From Amylibacter sp. IMCC11727 (lineage in GTDB: Bacteria; Pseudomonadota; Alphaproteobacteria; Rhodobacterales; Rhodobacteraceae): a stretch of DNA of 64,000 nucleotides. The notes beneath the pieces were generated by a model. The model was not told the origin of the DNA. It saw only the letters and a list, made by a program, of their open reading frames with translations, and did not search any database. The DNA lies in the NCBI RefSeq assembly GCF_029854195.1, contig NZ_CP122960.1:372001-436000 (forward strand), given 5' to 3'. The translations under genes were made by a program, and so were the position numbers. This document shows positions 26,407 to 35,883 of the stretch, piece by piece (position 1 is the stretch's first letter; each line of letters begins with the position of its first letter).

Positions 26407-27155
26407 GATTGGCCCAATCGGTTCAGAATTTCAGGGTCGCTTTGGCGCACAACATCGCCAAGATAATCGTCAGCGTCTGAAGTACACATCCATGCCAGCG
26501 TGTCGGCAATAACGGATGGCGGACGATGATCTTCCCATTCCAGTGTGCTGACGGGATTCACGCCTGATTTTTTGATGATACGCTGCATTTCTGTGGCCAC
26601 TGTCCCAGGGGACAGAACCAAAGCGCGGATGCCGTTTTCGCCTTCTTCGCCGTGCAGGCAGGCGTTCAAATGGTGAACTGCGGCCTTTGACGTATTGTAG
26701 TGGGACCATCCTTCGAGAGCTGAGGTGGCCGCCCCTGAACCGATCGTGATAATTGTCCCGCCGCCTGCGGATTTCATAACTGACACGGCCGCGCGCATGC
26801 CATAGTAAACACCCTTTACGTTCACGTCGATCACCTTATCCCACGCGGCCACATCCGAAGATTCCAATCGCGAAACGGGATCCAAAAGGCCCGCGTTGTT
26901 GATGAGCACATCGACGCCGCCAAATTGAGATTGCGCCAGATCAATGGCCGCTTGGACTTGACCAAAAACAGCAACGTCTGTGGCCAGCGCGATTGCGGTT
27001 CCCCCATCTGCGTTAATCTCGTCTGCGATGCGTTCAATGTCGCCTGTAGAACGCGCGCACAACAGGACCTTAGCACCAAGCTCTGCAAATTTGCGGGCCG
27101 CAGCCTCGCCGATGCCGCGGCTGGCGCCGGTGATGATGACGGATTTGTTTTTCAT
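26403..27155 (-). CDS. short-chain dehydrogenase/reductase
   Basis: This 250-residue classical SDR has the cofactor motif TGASRGIG (9-16), the NNAG motif (INNAGLLD), and the catalytic Ser and YNTSK with Tyr and Lys. The arginine-containing CARSTGD after strand 2 suggests NADP(H). It sits 4 bases after the metallo-hydrolase gene. Partners suggest a small catabolic or detoxifying route, but the substrate is unknown. Confidence 0.92.
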   Translation of the reverse strand: MKNKSVIITGASRGIGEAAARKFAELGAKVLLCARSTGDIERIADEINADGGTAIALATDVAVFGQVQAAIDLAQSQFGGVDVLINNAGLLDPVSRLESSDVAAWDKVIDVNVKGVYYGMRAAVSVMKSAGGGTIITIGSGAATSALEGWSHYNTSKAAVHHLNACLHGEEGENGIRALVLSPGTVATEMQRIIKKSGVNPVSTLEWEDHRPPSVIADTLAWMCTSDADDYLGDVVRQSDPEILNRLGQS

Positions 27156-27159
27156 GGAT

Positions 27160-27984
27160 TTATGCCTTTACAAAACTATAGCCTTGGCCGGCCCGTTCGA
27201 GCGTGCCGATGTTGGGTTGCAGCATATGACCGCCAGACATCAACATGCCGTCCGTGGCGATCATATCAAGTGTGCGTTTGCGCGTCGCACGTGCCGTGTC
27301 CATGTCGATATCAAAGGCGATGCCGATCTCTGGGTTGGCAAATTGCAGGGTTTGCGCATGGGCAATATCACCTGTATGGGCAAAGCTGTCTGACCCATCA
27401 TTGGCGATGAATCCCATGTGACCCGGCGTGTGGCCTGGTAGATCGAGCGCGGTGATGCCGCTGATCAATGTATCGCCAGCCTTAACCTGTTCGGTTCGAC
27501 CCGCATATGCCGCGATGCTGGCTTGGGCAAGACCCTGCCATTGCTGCAAGGTTTCGTCGGTGAACACTTCTTTTGACCAAAACGCATGATCTGCTTCGGA
27601 GACAAGCATCTGTGCGTTTTGAAACACGGCTTGGCCGTCTTGAGTCAGCGCACCTGCAATGTGATCGGGGTGTAGGTGGGTGAAAAACAGGTGCGTGATA
27701 TCGGAGTTAGCAATGCCCGCTTCGCCCAATGCGCCACTCAGAAAACCGCAGGTTTCGCCGAACAGGTCACGAGGGCCAGCGTCGACCAACATAGTGTCGC
27801 CGCCCGACTTTACGATGAAGGCGTTGAAATTGGTATCGATGGTTTCTGTACCCGCACTTTTAAGGATATCGTTGATCGCAGCTTCTTCCGTTCCTGGGAA
27901 AAGCTCTGCGCCAAATTGTGTGGCACCGTCTGTTAAAGCGATGATTTCAATATCGCCGATTTTGGTAGAATTGATGCGAGACAT
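27160..27984 (-). CDS. MBL-fold metallo-hydrolase
   Basis: This 274-residue protein has the metallo-beta-lactamase-fold metal motif THLHPDHIAG near 109-118, a further histidine in LPGHTPGHMG and the bridging aspartate in AHTGDIAH. The final histidine is in SGGHMLQP. Family members include quorum-quenching lactonases and glyoxalase-like thioesterases; this one cannot be placed. A GGAGGAAA ribosome site precedes the start, and it follows the large MscS gene by 20 bases. Confidence 0.9.
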   Translation of the reverse strand: MSRINSTKIGDIEIIALTDGATQFGAELFPGTEEAAINDILKSAGTETIDTNFNAFIVKSGGDTMLVDAGPRDLFGETCGFLSGALGEAGIANSDITHLFFTHLHPDHIAGALTQDGQAVFQNAQMLVSEADHAFWSKEVFTDETLQQWQGLAQASIAAYAGRTEQVKAGDTLISGITALDLPGHTPGHMGFIANDGSDSFAHTGDIAHAQTLQFANPEIGIAFDIDMDTARATRKRTLDMIATDGMLMSGGHMLQPNIGTLERAGQGYSFVKA

Positions 27985-28004
27985 GGGTTTCCTCCGTTCA
28001 AGGG

Positions 28005-30356
28005 TTAGCGATCGTCGCCTGACACATCGTTGTCCGCGATAAGATCTTCGTCGTCGCTGGCAGATAGAGCCGCCGCGCCGATGGCTTCTTTTTCTTTCTT
28101 CGACAGGTTTTCCGCGCCATCACCTGCCAAACGAACGGTGACTTCGCGGTGGGCGAATTTAATGCCTTCGCGTTCAAACAGATCGCGGATTTCGGCAAAG
28201 ACCCGTTTGCGCAGAACCCATTGATCGCCTGGCTTGGTCATGAATTTCACGCGGATAATCATGGCGCTGTCCTGCATTTCAATCACGCCTTGCGATTTCA
28301 GCGGCTGAATGAACTGGCTGCCGACCACTTCGTCTTCGAGCAGTTGTAGGCCAAGTTTTTTGATCAATTTGCGCACCTTTTCCACATCGGTGTCATAGGT
28401 CACGCGCAGGGGCAGTTTCATCATCACCCAATCACGGGAAAAGTTGGTCAAATGCTGAATTTCACCAAACGGAATGGTGTGCAGCGGTCCAAGATGGTGG
28501 CGCAACTGGAAGGAGCGAACGGAGATTTTTTCCACCGTGCCTTTTACTTCGCCCACGTCGATGTATTCGCCTTTGCGGAAGGCGTCATCGAACAGGAAGA
28601 ACGCACCAGAGAAGATGTCGCGCACAAGAGCCTGCGCACCAAAGCCGATGGCTAGACCAACAACACCAGCACCTGCGAACAGGGCGGACACGTTAATACC
28701 AAGGTTGGTGAGCGCAATGAGCGCAAATGTTGTGAAGATGACCACAAGTAAGAAATTTCGGAACAATGGCAACAGCGTGGCGAGCCGCGATGCACCGCCT
28801 GCACCGCCTTCGTCTCCAGGCGCAACTTCGATCTCTTCACCGCCTTCTTCTGCGATTTTTTGGTCGATCCAGATGCGCACAAAGTGATAGATTACATAGC
28901 CGATGAACAGGATTGTCACGATGTCATAGCTGCGGCTGACAAGCCCTTCGGACATCATGCTGATGTCGATGTGCCAAATGCGCGTAATGGCCCAAGCAGC
29001 CGCGATCACCGCGAGGATGTTGGCAACGCGGCGGGACAAATCCTCAAACGTGCGCAGTTTGTGGGTGTGTAAAAAGGGTGAAAACTCGTCCTCTGGAACC
29101 TCTTCTTCGGCTTCGGTGTCTTCTGGTTCCCCGTCTTGTTCGGCCTCTTCGACACTTTCTTCGTTGGCACGCTCTTCGGCCAAGCGAGCCTGATATTCCT
29201 GCATCTGGCGCTGTCTGCGGAAAATCCGTTCAATGATGTAACCAACGATGGCATAGACAACCAGAATGGTCAGAAGGATCAAATAGAAGCCAGAGATCAG
29301 TGGGCTGCCGAGCTCTTGTGCTTCGATCAGGCGGTAGGTCATTTCGGCCCATGCCACAAAGAAATAGATAATGATCACAGGGGCCCATGCTTTGGATGCA
29401 AACCGTGCAGGCACTGATGCTTCTTCATAGGTTTCACCCGCAAGGATCGCCCCAGAAATGGCTCTGCGGTTGGACACAACCATGCCCACGTTCAGGAATA
29501 CAACCATCAGTGTCAGGAAGGATGTCATCAAGGCATGAATGTCATAAGACAGCCCCAGTTCCTGCATCCAAGCGCAGAAATTCACCACAATCACAGATAT
29601 CGAGGCAACGGTGAGCAGCCAGAAAAACAGTTTTCGGGCGTCATTGTCCTCGAAATGTGGGATGCGATATTGCGGCAGATAAGGCGATAGAACCATGCGC
29701 CAGACAAAGACAACGCCTCGGGACATGAAGTAGGTGACATAGATGTAGGCAACGGTCAGGCGCACAGTGCCGTCTTCGGCCTCGCCAAAAATAGCAAAGC
29801 CGATGCCGTAGGACACAATCACAACAAGGACCAATCCAACCAATGCGATCAACGTACGCAATAACAGAATTGGCAGTTTGTCGATGTATCCTTTGGGGTC
29901 GGGCTTTTGCAGTTTGTAGAACCGTGGGCCCACCAACATACGACCATAGAATATCCCCACAAGAAATTCAGCCGCGAGCAAGAATCCAAGGGTCGAAAAC
30001 AGGATATTGAAATAATAGGTATAGCTGCCAGATGGGCTCTGGCCATTTAGAATAAATACAACCTCTTCAAAGGCTTCGGGCGCACGAGCAACGCGGTTTC
30101 GCAAAGTTGTGCGAAAGGCCGCCGCCCGTTCCTGCGATTTCATCAACAATGATTCTTGGACGCGTTCTTCGAGCGTTTCGGTCTCGGCATTTGTTTCGCC
30201 ATCTGGATTGATGACGATCACCTGCATTCCCGCTTCAGTGGCGGATTTTACGATATCATCCATCGGTGACGGGTCGGTTTGCGCCGCGCCCAAACTGGCC
30301 CAAACAGCCAAAGCCAAGGTTGCAAAACAAAGACGGATAGTTGCCCAAATGGTCAT
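28005..30356 (-). CDS. large MscS-family mechanosensitive channel with signal peptide
   Basis: This 783-residue protein starts with a signal peptide (LCFATLALAVWASLGAAQ) and a short periplasmic region, then about ten membrane helices. An acidic cytoplasmic loop (EDTEAEEEVPEDEF, about residue 420) follows. The MscS core lies at about 560-760: VSALFAGAGVVGLAIGFGAQ is the pore helix and GEYIDVGEVKGTVEKISVR starts the beta domain. It is a larger type than the first MscS gene. It is the first gene of the run that ends with the hydratase. Confidence 0.9.
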   Translation of the reverse strand: MTIWATIRLCFATLALAVWASLGAAQTDPSPMDDIVKSATEAGMQVIVINPDGETNAETETLEERVQESLLMKSQERAAAFRTTLRNRVARAPEAFEEVVFILNGQSPSGSYTYYFNILFSTLGFLLAAEFLVGIFYGRMLVGPRFYKLQKPDPKGYIDKLPILLLRTLIALVGLVLVVIVSYGIGFAIFGEAEDGTVRLTVAYIYVTYFMSRGVVFVWRMVLSPYLPQYRIPHFEDNDARKLFFWLLTVASISVIVVNFCAWMQELGLSYDIHALMTSFLTLMVVFLNVGMVVSNRRAISGAILAGETYEEASVPARFASKAWAPVIIIYFFVAWAEMTYRLIEAQELGSPLISGFYLILLTILVVYAIVGYIIERIFRRQRQMQEYQARLAEERANEESVEEAEQDGEPEDTEAEEEVPEDEFSPFLHTHKLRTFEDLSRRVANILAVIAAAWAITRIWHIDISMMSEGLVSRSYDIVTILFIGYVIYHFVRIWIDQKIAEEGGEEIEVAPGDEGGAGGASRLATLLPLFRNFLLVVIFTTFALIALTNLGINVSALFAGAGVVGLAIGFGAQALVRDIFSGAFFLFDDAFRKGEYIDVGEVKGTVEKISVRSFQLRHHLGPLHTIPFGEIQHLTNFSRDWVMMKLPLRVTYDTDVEKVRKLIKKLGLQLLEDEVVGSQFIQPLKSQGVIEMQDSAMIIRVKFMTKPGDQWVLRKRVFAEIRDLFEREGIKFAHREVTVRLAGDGAENLSKKEKEAIGAAALSASDDEDLIADNDVSGDDR

Positions 30357-30639
30357 TTGTGACCCTTAATTCACTGGTTTAATCGGCGAAAACACAGGAC
30401 GGCAATCCCAGCACTGCGTTTCGAACATAACGACCCTAGCGTCTATCTAAAGTCACGAGGCGTCAAGAGACTGTGATGACTTGCAACGAAAGGTTTTAAT
30501 GATGCCGCAAAGGCTTACCTGATCTTAATGTTTGTTGGAATGGCACAAAGTGCGTGGCGTCACGGTCAAAACAGGCGTAAATATGATTCTTGTCGGTTCA
30601 ATTCCGACTTTGCTGCTGCACTAGAAAAAGGTGACCGTC
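30357..30639. other. 283-base gap upstream of the glycan operon
   Basis: The gap separates the divergent MscS and glycosyltransferase genes and must hold their promoters, though I cannot name clear -35/-10 boxes. A T-arm-like hairpin (GTCGG, TTCAATT loop, CCGAC at 30592-30608) lies in it, but no tRNA can be built around it. I see no coding sequence. Confidence 0.5.
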
Positions 30640-31863
30640 ATGGGGGCGATTGAAGCATTCAAAGCGCAAAAGGCGGATCGACCGCCGCGCGTGCTTTTGT
30701 ACAGCCACGATACGTTTGGGCTGGGCCACTTGCGCCGTTCGCGCACCATCGCGGGTGCGTTAACGGCTGCGGATGCGGGGTTGTCCGCACTTATCCTTAC
30801 AGGATCACCAGTTGCGGGGCGTTTTACCTTTCCTGATCGGGTGGACCACATCCGTTTGCCAGGGGTCACAAAGTTGGAAGACGGCACTTACGCATCCGAA
30901 GCACTGGGGCTGGACATTGATGAAACAACGGCATTGCGGGCGGGTTTGATCCGCACAGCCGTGGAAAAGTTCGAACCTGATTTGGTGATTGTCGACAAAG
31001 AGCCGACTGGGTTTCGGGGCGAATTGGAAGACACTTTAAAGTGGCTGCAAAAAGAAACCTCTACCAAGATCGTTCTTGGTTTGCGCGATGTTCTGGATGA
31101 AGGCGAAGCCTTGGCCGAAGAATGGGAACGCAAAGGCGCGCTTGATGCGATGCTGAAATATTACGATGACATTTGGGTTTACGGGCTCAAGTCGATCTAT
31201 AACCCGCTGCATGGGCTGGACGTGCCAAAATCCGCGAAATCGCGGATGCACTGGACGGGATACTTGCGCCGTGAAACGTGGGATTACACGCCAGACACAT
31301 CCGTTGAACCCTACATCTTGGTCACCCCAGGTGGCGGTGGCGATGGTGAAAAGTTGGTGGATCAAGTGCTGCGTGCTTACGAATCCGACCCAACCCTGTC
31401 ACCAAAAGCACAGATTATTTATGGACCGTTTTTGTCAGGCGACACACGAACCCAATTCGAAGACCGTGTGGCCAAACTGGATGGGCGTGTTGTTTCGCTC
31501 GGTTTTAACAGCAAGATGGAAAACCTGATTGCAGGGGCCACGGGTGTCATCGCCATGGGTGGATATAATACCTTTTGCGAAATTTTGTCATTCGACAAAC
31601 CCGCCATTATCATGCCGCGCAAACGACCACGGTTGGAACAATACATCCGCGCGGCCCGTGCGGAACAGTTGAACCTTGTTCGGATGCTCGACCCTGATCG
31701 TGACGGGCTTGGCACCTCTGTGATGGTGGATGCCATTCGTGCGTTGCCGGATCAAAACCCGCCGAGCGTCGGGCAGTTCCCTGATCTGTTGGACGGATTA
31801 CAATCCATTGTGGACCGTGTGGACTCCTTGCTGCACCCCAAAGGGGCGAAAGCGGCGGAATGA
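30640..31863 (+). CDS. predicted glycosyltransferase, COG4671/MurG-like (first copy)
   Basis: This 407-residue GT-B-fold protein opens with LLYSHDTFGLGHLRRSRT, the hallmark of COG4671-type transferases. Its C-terminal donor domain has PGGGGDGEKLVDQ and GGYNTFCEILSFDKPAIIMPR, like MurG. Donor and acceptor sugars are unknown. The ATG at 30640 has AAGGTGA before it; a GTG at 30631 is less likely. It starts a seven-gene run in which most genes overlap by 4 bases. Confidence 0.82.
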   Translation: MGAIEAFKAQKADRPPRVLLYSHDTFGLGHLRRSRTIAGALTAADAGLSALILTGSPVAGRFTFPDRVDHIRLPGVTKLEDGTYASEALGLDIDETTALRAGLIRTAVEKFEPDLVIVDKEPTGFRGELEDTLKWLQKETSTKIVLGLRDVLDEGEALAEEWERKGALDAMLKYYDDIWVYGLKSIYNPLHGLDVPKSAKSRMHWTGYLRRETWDYTPDTSVEPYILVTPGGGGDGEKLVDQVLRAYESDPTLSPKAQIIYGPFLSGDTRTQFEDRVAKLDGRVVSLGFNSKMENLIAGATGVIAMGGYNTFCEILSFDKPAIIMPRKRPRLEQYIRAARAEQLNLVRMLDPDRDGLGTSVMVDAIRALPDQNPPSVGQFPDLLDGLQSIVDRVDSLLHPKGAKAAE

Positions 31864-33104
31864 CGGCTCTTCACGCTGAAACAGCACCCAAACTGGCGGT
31901 CGTGGTCAAAGGTTGGCCGCGTTTATCCGAAACATTCATCGCCCAAGAATTATTGGCACTGGAGCAGGCAGGCCACCATTTCGACATTTGGTCTTTGCGG
32001 TTTCCAACCGACAAAAAACGCCACCCGTTGCACGATCAGATCACGGCAGATGTGAAATACCTGCCAGAATACCTGCACCAAGAACCCGCCCGTGTAACCC
32101 GTGCATGGGCCAAGGCGCGGCGGTTGGCAGGCTATAAAACTGCTCGCAAAATCTGGTTGCGCGATTTGTGGCGCGATCCCACACGCAACCGTGTGCGGCG
32201 CTTTGGGCAGGCCTGCGTTCTGGCCACTGAATTGCCACCAGAAACACGTGGGCTCTATGCCCATTTCTTACACACACCTTCGTCTGTGGCGCGGTATGCC
32301 GCAATTATGATGGGCATTGATTGGTCCTTTTCCGCCCACGCCAAAGACATCTGGACTTCCCCTGATTGGGAGATTGAGGAAAAGCTGGAAACAGGCGTTG
32401 GCGGCGCGGCCTTTGGGGTGACCTGCACGGGTTTTGGCTCGACCCATTTGCAAGCCATGGCCCAAGACGCAAGTCGCGTTGAATTGTTGTATCACGGTCT
32501 TGATCTGGATCGTTTTCCAGCGCCGCCCGATGCGCGGGACCCATCAGATGTGTTTCGCATCCTGTCCGTTGGGCGTTTGGTGGAGAAGAAAGGATTTGAT
32601 CGTCTGATCGAAGCCTTTGCCTTGTTGCCTGCGGATATGAATTGGCACTGGACCCATATTGGCGGCGGTGGTTTGAAAGATGAATTACAAACCTTGGCAC
32701 AAGAAAAAGGTGTGCTGGACCGTATTGATTGGCGCGGTGCGTGTGACCAGCCAGAGGTGGTCGCGGCAATGCGCAGCCATGATGTGTTTGTCTTGCCGTC
32801 GCGGATTGCCGATGACGGGGACCGCGATGGCCTTCCCAATGTATTGATGGAGGCCGCATCGCAAAAGCTGCCGATCCTATCCACGCCCGTATCTGCAATC
32901 CCAGAGTTTATCACATCGGGCACCCATGGTTTGCTTGTCGAAGATGCTCCGCAAGACATGGCACAGGCCATGGTCGATTTGGCTCAGGATTCAGACTTGC
33001 GGACGCGGTTTGCCGATGCGGCCTATGATCGGTTGGTAGCGGACTTTGGTGTAGATGCTGGCATCGCGCAATTGTCGAAACGATTAAAGGCGCTGCTGGC
33101 ATGA
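31860..33104 (+). CDS. glycosyltransferase, GT4-like
   Basis: This 414-residue protein opens with VVKGWPRLSETFIAQELLAL, typical of exopolysaccharide transferases of the GT4 type. The C-terminal domain has ILSVGRLVEKKGFDRLIEAF, GLPNVLMEAASQ and a PxxxxPE motif. It would transfer a sugar from a nucleotide donor in the cytoplasm. Start and stop overlap both neighbours by 4 bases (ATGA). Confidence 0.9.
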   Translation: MTALHAETAPKLAVVVKGWPRLSETFIAQELLALEQAGHHFDIWSLRFPTDKKRHPLHDQITADVKYLPEYLHQEPARVTRAWAKARRLAGYKTARKIWLRDLWRDPTRNRVRRFGQACVLATELPPETRGLYAHFLHTPSSVARYAAIMMGIDWSFSAHAKDIWTSPDWEIEEKLETGVGGAAFGVTCTGFGSTHLQAMAQDASRVELLYHGLDLDRFPAPPDARDPSDVFRILSVGRLVEKKGFDRLIEAFALLPADMNWHWTHIGGGGLKDELQTLAQEKGVLDRIDWRGACDQPEVVAAMRSHDVFVLPSRIADDGDRDGLPNVLMEAASQKLPILSTPVSAIPEFITSGTHGLLVEDAPQDMAQAMVDLAQDSDLRTRFADAAYDRLVADFGVDAGIAQLSKRLKALLA

Positions 33105-34165
33105 CGCCAAACATCGCTTTTTATGCTCCTCTGAAATCCCCGCGACATGAGACACCATCGGGGGATCGTACCATAGCCCGTGGGGTGATGAATGCCCTGT
33201 CAGCGATTGGCACCGTTGATCTGGTGTCAGAGCTGCGCAGCCGCGATGGGGCGGGGGATGCAGCGGTGCAAGCCAATCTGATTGAACAGGCGAACGGTGA
33301 AGTTGAGCGCCTGATTAACATTGGCGGTTGGGATGCGTGGGTAACCTATCACAATTATTACAAAGCGCCTGATCTGATTGGGCCAGCGGTTTGTGCGGCA
33401 TTGAACATCCCGTATCATGTGATCGAAGCAAGTCGCGCGTCCAAAAGGTTGAACGGCCCATGGGCTGCGTTTGCTCAGAGAGCAGAGGCGGCTTGCGATG
33501 CGGCCCGTGTGATTTACTATTTCACCCAACACGATCACTTTGCCTTGAATCGTGACAAACCAGCGGAGCAATCTTTACTGCATCTAAAACCATTCTTGGA
33601 CCAAGATGACTTGCCTGATCCAACTGTGGGCAAGGCGGCTAAGGCTCTGTTGGCGGTTGGTATGTTTCGGCACGGGGATAAGCTGCAATCTTACACGAAC
33701 CTTGCCGCAGCTTTGCATCATGTCACAACGCCCGATTGGACGCTTGCGATTGTGGGGGATGGTACGGCAGAAGATGCCGTGCGTGCGTTGTTCGCTCCGT
33801 TCGGAAACAAAGTCTCTTTCCTTGGCAAATTACCCGCCGAAGGCGTTGCGCAGCAGATGCAAAAAGCGAATGTTTTTGTGTGGCCCGGTGTGAACGAAGC
33901 CTTTGGAATGGTTTATCTCGAAGCACAGGCCAACGGCATTCCAGTGGTTGCAGAAGATCGCCCTGGTGTGCGTGATGTGGTTGGCTCTGCCAGCACGCTG
34001 ACCCCGCAAGATGATGCGCAGGCCTTTGCTGCGGCCATTGAAGCGGCATTCACCAATTCGATGGATGCAAACGCCCATCGAAATTTTATTTCCAATGCGC
34101 ATCTACGTGGCTCTGCCGTGCAAACTCTGCGGTCCACACTGGCATTCAAAACGGGGGCTGCATGA
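33101..34165 (+). CDS. glycosyltransferase, GT4-like (second)
   Basis: This 354-residue protein has the start IAFYAPLKSPRHETPSGDR and the GT4 C-terminal donor site (LLAVGMFRHGDKLQSYTNLA, then WPGVNEAFGMVYLEAQANGIPVV with the conserved glutamate). Its N-terminal domain is shorter than usual. It overlaps the genes on both sides by 4 bases. The N-terminal half includes YHVIEASRASKRLNGPW. Confidence 0.85.
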   Translation: MTPNIAFYAPLKSPRHETPSGDRTIARGVMNALSAIGTVDLVSELRSRDGAGDAAVQANLIEQANGEVERLINIGGWDAWVTYHNYYKAPDLIGPAVCAALNIPYHVIEASRASKRLNGPWAAFAQRAEAACDAARVIYYFTQHDHFALNRDKPAEQSLLHLKPFLDQDDLPDPTVGKAAKALLAVGMFRHGDKLQSYTNLAAALHHVTTPDWTLAIVGDGTAEDAVRALFAPFGNKVSFLGKLPAEGVAQQMQKANVFVWPGVNEAFGMVYLEAQANGIPVVAEDRPGVRDVVGSASTLTPQDDAQAFAAAIEAAFTNSMDANAHRNFISNAHLRGSAVQTLRSTLAFKTGAA

Positions 34166-34740
34166 CTCAACTCGCCATTATCCGCCATGGCCACACGCCG
34201 TGGAACCGTGCGGGTCAAATCCAAGGCCGCACTGACATCGCGCTAGAAGACCAAGCCGCCGCGGACTTGGCCAAGTTGAAATTACCAGCGGAGTGGGAGC
34301 AGGCGGATCTGGTGGCCAGCCCTTTGCTGCGTGCGGTGGAAACCGCGCGTTTGATCGCGGATCGTGAACCTGCAACCGTGCCAGCCTTAACGGAAATGGA
34401 TTGGGGCGATTGGGAAGGCAAGAAAGGGATCGCATTAAAAGCAGACCCGAACTCTGGTTTTCGCGATATCGAAGACTGGGGCTGGGATTATCGCCCCCCA
34501 AATGGTGAAAGCCCGCGCGATGTTTGGGCCCGTCTGGCCCCTTGGGTCGCCACATTGAAAACGGATACGATTGCGGTGTGTCATATCGGGATCATGCGTG
34601 TGTTAATGGCGCAAGCCACGGGGTGGGATTTCTCTGGCCCCGCGCCGTTTCAGATCAAACGCAACCGTCTGTTTGTAATGCAGATGCAGGATGGTGTGCT
34701 GAAGGCAAGCGGTGATCCTATTCGGCTGGAGGTGCGCTAA
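34162..34740 (+). CDS. histidine phosphatase family protein
   Basis: This 192-residue protein has the phosphohistidine motif IIRHGHTPWNRAGQIQG with the catalytic His near residue 8. The second active-site His is in VCHIGIMRVL, and LVASPLLRAVETA is the usual second motif. Family members dephosphorylate sugars, phosphoglycerate or other small molecules. Inside a glycosyltransferase operon it may act on a sugar phosphate intermediate; that is an inference. Confidence 0.9.
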   Translation: MTQLAIIRHGHTPWNRAGQIQGRTDIALEDQAAADLAKLKLPAEWEQADLVASPLLRAVETARLIADREPATVPALTEMDWGDWEGKKGIALKADPNSGFRDIEDWGWDYRPPNGESPRDVWARLAPWVATLKTDTIAVCHIGIMRVLMAQATGWDFSGPAPFQIKRNRLFVMQMQDGVLKASGDPIRLEVR

Positions 34741-35883
34741 GTGGCCCGCGTTTTGATCAGTGTGACGCATTTGTTGGGCACGGGCCATCTAAGCCGTGCG
34801 CTGACCCTTGCGCGCGCATTTGGGACGGCAGGCCATGAAGCCCATGTGATGTCTGGCGGCATGCCAGTGGCGCATTTGCCTACGGATGGGGTCACCCTGC
34901 ATCAACTGCCGCCTGTCAAATCGGACGGTGTGAATTTCACTGATCTTTTGTGTGAAAATGGTCCAGTCGATGACACGTATTTGCAGGCACGAAAGCGGGC
35001 CGCGATCAACACTTTGACCAAGGTGCGCCCTGATGTTTTCATCACCGAGTTATATCCGTTTGGTCGCCGCGTTTTGAAGGCCGAGTTTCTGGCGATGTTG
35101 AACACCGCGCGCGATATGGCGCCAAAACCGCTGATCCTGTGCAGTGTGCGTGATATTCTCGCCCCACCTTCCAAGCCGAAAAAGGCACTGGAAACCGAAG
35201 CGGTGATCGCAGGGTATTACGATGGCGTTCTGGTACATTCGGTTGGTGAAATCACGCCGCTTGATGTCAGCTGGCCCGTAACGAATATGCTGCGCGAAAA
35301 ACTGCTTTATACAGGGTATGTAGCCCCAGAATTGGCCCCTGCTCATCCCCAAGGTGTTGGCACAGGGGAGGTGCTGGTCACAGCAGGTGGCGGTGATGTG
35401 GGCATGGGCCTGTTTCGCGCCGCGCTACAGGCAGCCGCGCTGGACCCAGACACGCCGTATCGTGTTTTGGTCGGGGGTGCGGCGGCGCAATCCAACATCG
35501 CAGCGCTGTTTGATGAAGGCCTATCGGACAATGTGACCATTGAGCCGACCCGCCCCGATTTCCGCCAGATGTTACCCTTAGCCAAAGCGGCGATTTGCAT
35601 GTGCGGCTACAATACGGCACTGGATGTTTTGCAAAGCGGTCTGCCTGCGGTGTTTGTCCCCTTTGATGCGGGGGGCGAAGTGGAACAGACGTTGCGAGCC
35701 GAAAGCCTATCAAAAACGGATGGATATGCGGTGATTAAATCCAGTGACGCCAATGGTGAAACACTGTCTGCAGCGCTGCGATCTGTGTGTGCGATGGATG
35801 TAAGGCCAATGGAGGAAGGACAGTTTCAAGGGGCTGCGCAAACGGTTCAAAGCGTAGAAAATAAGCTGGCGGCGATGCGATGA
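34741..35883 (+). CDS. predicted glycosyltransferase, COG4671/MurG-like (second copy), GTG start
   Basis: This 380-residue protein opens with VLISVTHLLGTGHLSRALTLAR, close to the first COG4671 protein's HDTFGLGHLRR opening, and has MCGYNTALDVLQSGLPAVFVPF in the donor domain. It begins with GTG directly after the preceding TAA. Two paralogues in one operon may add two residues in turn. It overlaps the deacetylase gene by 4 bases. Confidence 0.82.
   Translation: MARVLISVTHLLGTGHLSRALTLARAFGTAGHEAHVMSGGMPVAHLPTDGVTLHQLPPVKSDGVNFTDLLCENGPVDDTYLQARKRAAINTLTKVRPDVFITELYPFGRRVLKAEFLAMLNTARDMAPKPLILCSVRDILAPPSKPKKALETEAVIAGYYDGVLVHSVGEITPLDVSWPVTNMLREKLLYTGYVAPELAPAHPQGVGTGEVLVTAGGGDVGMGLFRAALQAAALDPDTPYRVLVGGAAAQSNIAALFDEGLSDNVTIEPTRPDFRQMLPLAKAAICMCGYNTALDVLQSGLPAVFVPFDAGGEVEQTLRAESLSKTDGYAVIKSSDANGETLSAALRSVCAMDVRPMEEGQFQGAAQTVQSVENKLAAMR

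Noticed and set aside
30592..30608. T-arm-like hairpin (GTCGG stem, TTCAATT loop) suggesting a tRNA
   Set aside because: The upstream sequence gives only four acceptor pairs, no D-arm or anticodon arm, and no CCA end. A tRNA or tmRNA gene cannot be built.
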